From Catenuloplanes atrovinosus (GTDB lineage Bacteria > Actinomycetota > Actinomycetes > Mycobacteriales > Micromonosporaceae), in the NCBI RefSeq assembly GCF_031458235.1, contig NZ_JAVDYB010000001.1:7775001-7839000 (forward strand): DNA of 64,000 nt, in the 5' to 3' direction. Within the stretch, counting starts at the first letter, position 1, and the number at the start of each line of letters is the position of its first letter. The notes below the pieces were generated by a model that saw only the letters and a list, made by a program, of their open reading frames with translations, was not told where the DNA came from and searched no databases. Both the position numbers and the translations under genes were made by a program. Shown here in pieces: positions 63,740-64,000 of the stretch.

Positions 63740-64000
63740 GTGAACCCTGAACACCCCGCGCCCCGGCCGCGCATCGGCGACGTCTTCGGCGAGATGCTCC
63801 GGGACGCGTACGCGATCCGTACCGGCATCGGGCGCCGCCCACTGGCCGGAGGCCGGGTGCCGCGCCCGGTCATCGAGATCATCGAGCGTGAGGACGGCGT
63901 GATCAACGGCGCGCCCGCGGAGCAGTACCTGGCGGGCCCGGAGGAGTGGCAGCCGCACGAGCACCGCGCCGTCGCCCGCGTCCGCGGCCGGGTGCTGGAC
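63740..64000 (+). CDS. SAM-dependent methyltransferase (class I), 5' part only
   Basis: The frame opens at the GTG at 63740 (ctgagagcc upstream) and stays open to the end of the window, 87 codons, so the gene is cut by the window edge. The visible part reads VNPEHPAPRPRIGDVFGEML, then IGRRPLAGGRVPRPVIEII and GAPAEQYLAGP, and stops at HRAVARVRGRVLD, where the VLDxGxGxG motif I of class I methyltransferases would follow. That motif itself is outside, so the call relies on the typical leader of a Micromonosporaceae methyltransferase group. Confidence 0.7.
   Translation, partial: MNPEHPAPRPRIGDVFGEMLRDAYAIRTGIGRRPLAGGRVPRPVIEIIEREDGVINGAPAEQYLAGPEEWQPHEHRAVARVRGRVLD

Overview
The window is very GC-rich actinobacterial chromosome. 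Gene content points to a filamentous actinomycete, most likely Micromonosporaceae (Actinoplanes/Catenuloplanes-like): an HspR/HAIR heat-shock circuit, small-type PurS-PurQ-PurL, the purF-purM-DUF3073-leucine/valine dehydrogenase-bldC block also known from Streptomyces, high-molecular-weight FabG, DUF3151, and many GTG starts. The family assignment is inference from gene content, not a database result. No rRNA, tRNA, CRISPR array, intact insertion sequence or prophage was seen.

Layout. 1-3.9 kb: 3' end of hspR, a small conserved gene, a KhtT/KhtU-like K+/H+ antiporter pair and a secreted Asp-box protein. 3.9-6.6 kb: a perfect HAIR operator and clpB. 6.7-11 kb: a compact six-gene operon (DUF4178, DUF2617, DUF4247, DUF350, lipoprotein, membrane-fused spermidine synthase). 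11-13.5 kb: two related proline-tailed membrane proteins flanking a 70-bp terminal-inverted-repeat element, then an SDR. 13.8-16 kb: pyrE, an ArsR regulator and a DedA protein. 16-20 kb: the hen1-pnkp RNA-repair operon. 20-24 kb: an LPXTG surface protein divergent from an ECF sigma factor/LCP pair, with five same-orientation DnaA boxes between them. 24-31 kb: fba, small genes, a flavoprotein, a pyruvyltransferase-like gene, purD and purA. 31-39 kb: a gene of unknown function, a proline-repeat/ParA-type ATPase (EspI-like), DUF3151, a LOG-family protein, a DUF262 gene and a broken hipA. 39-46.6 kb: a diguanylate cyclase and a mycobacteria-like acyl-CoA cluster (acyl-CoA dehydrogenase, SCP2, TetR, MaoC, HMW FabG, thiolase) that appears to share an operator motif. 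46.7-58.7 kb: purB, purS-purQ-purL, a ComB-like gene, a Gly/Tyr-rich membrane protein, purF and purM. 58.9-60.3 kb: a self-contained radical-SAM/precursor peptide RiPP cassette. 60.4-64 kb: DUF3073, a leucine/valine dehydrogenase, a conserved gene, bldC and the start of a methyltransferase.

How the genes work together. Eight purine genes (purA, purB, purD, purF, purL, purM, purQ, purS) lie in five transcription units and cover most steps to IMP plus the AMP branch; pyrE adds pyrimidine synthesis. The most unusual loci are the RiPP cassette (a 79-residue precursor whose tail has four aromatic-X-Asn/His triplets), the DUF350/spermidine synthase operon, the DnaA-box cluster far from dnaA/dnaN, the frame-disrupted hipA directly behind the DUF262 gene, and the shared TetR-type operator.
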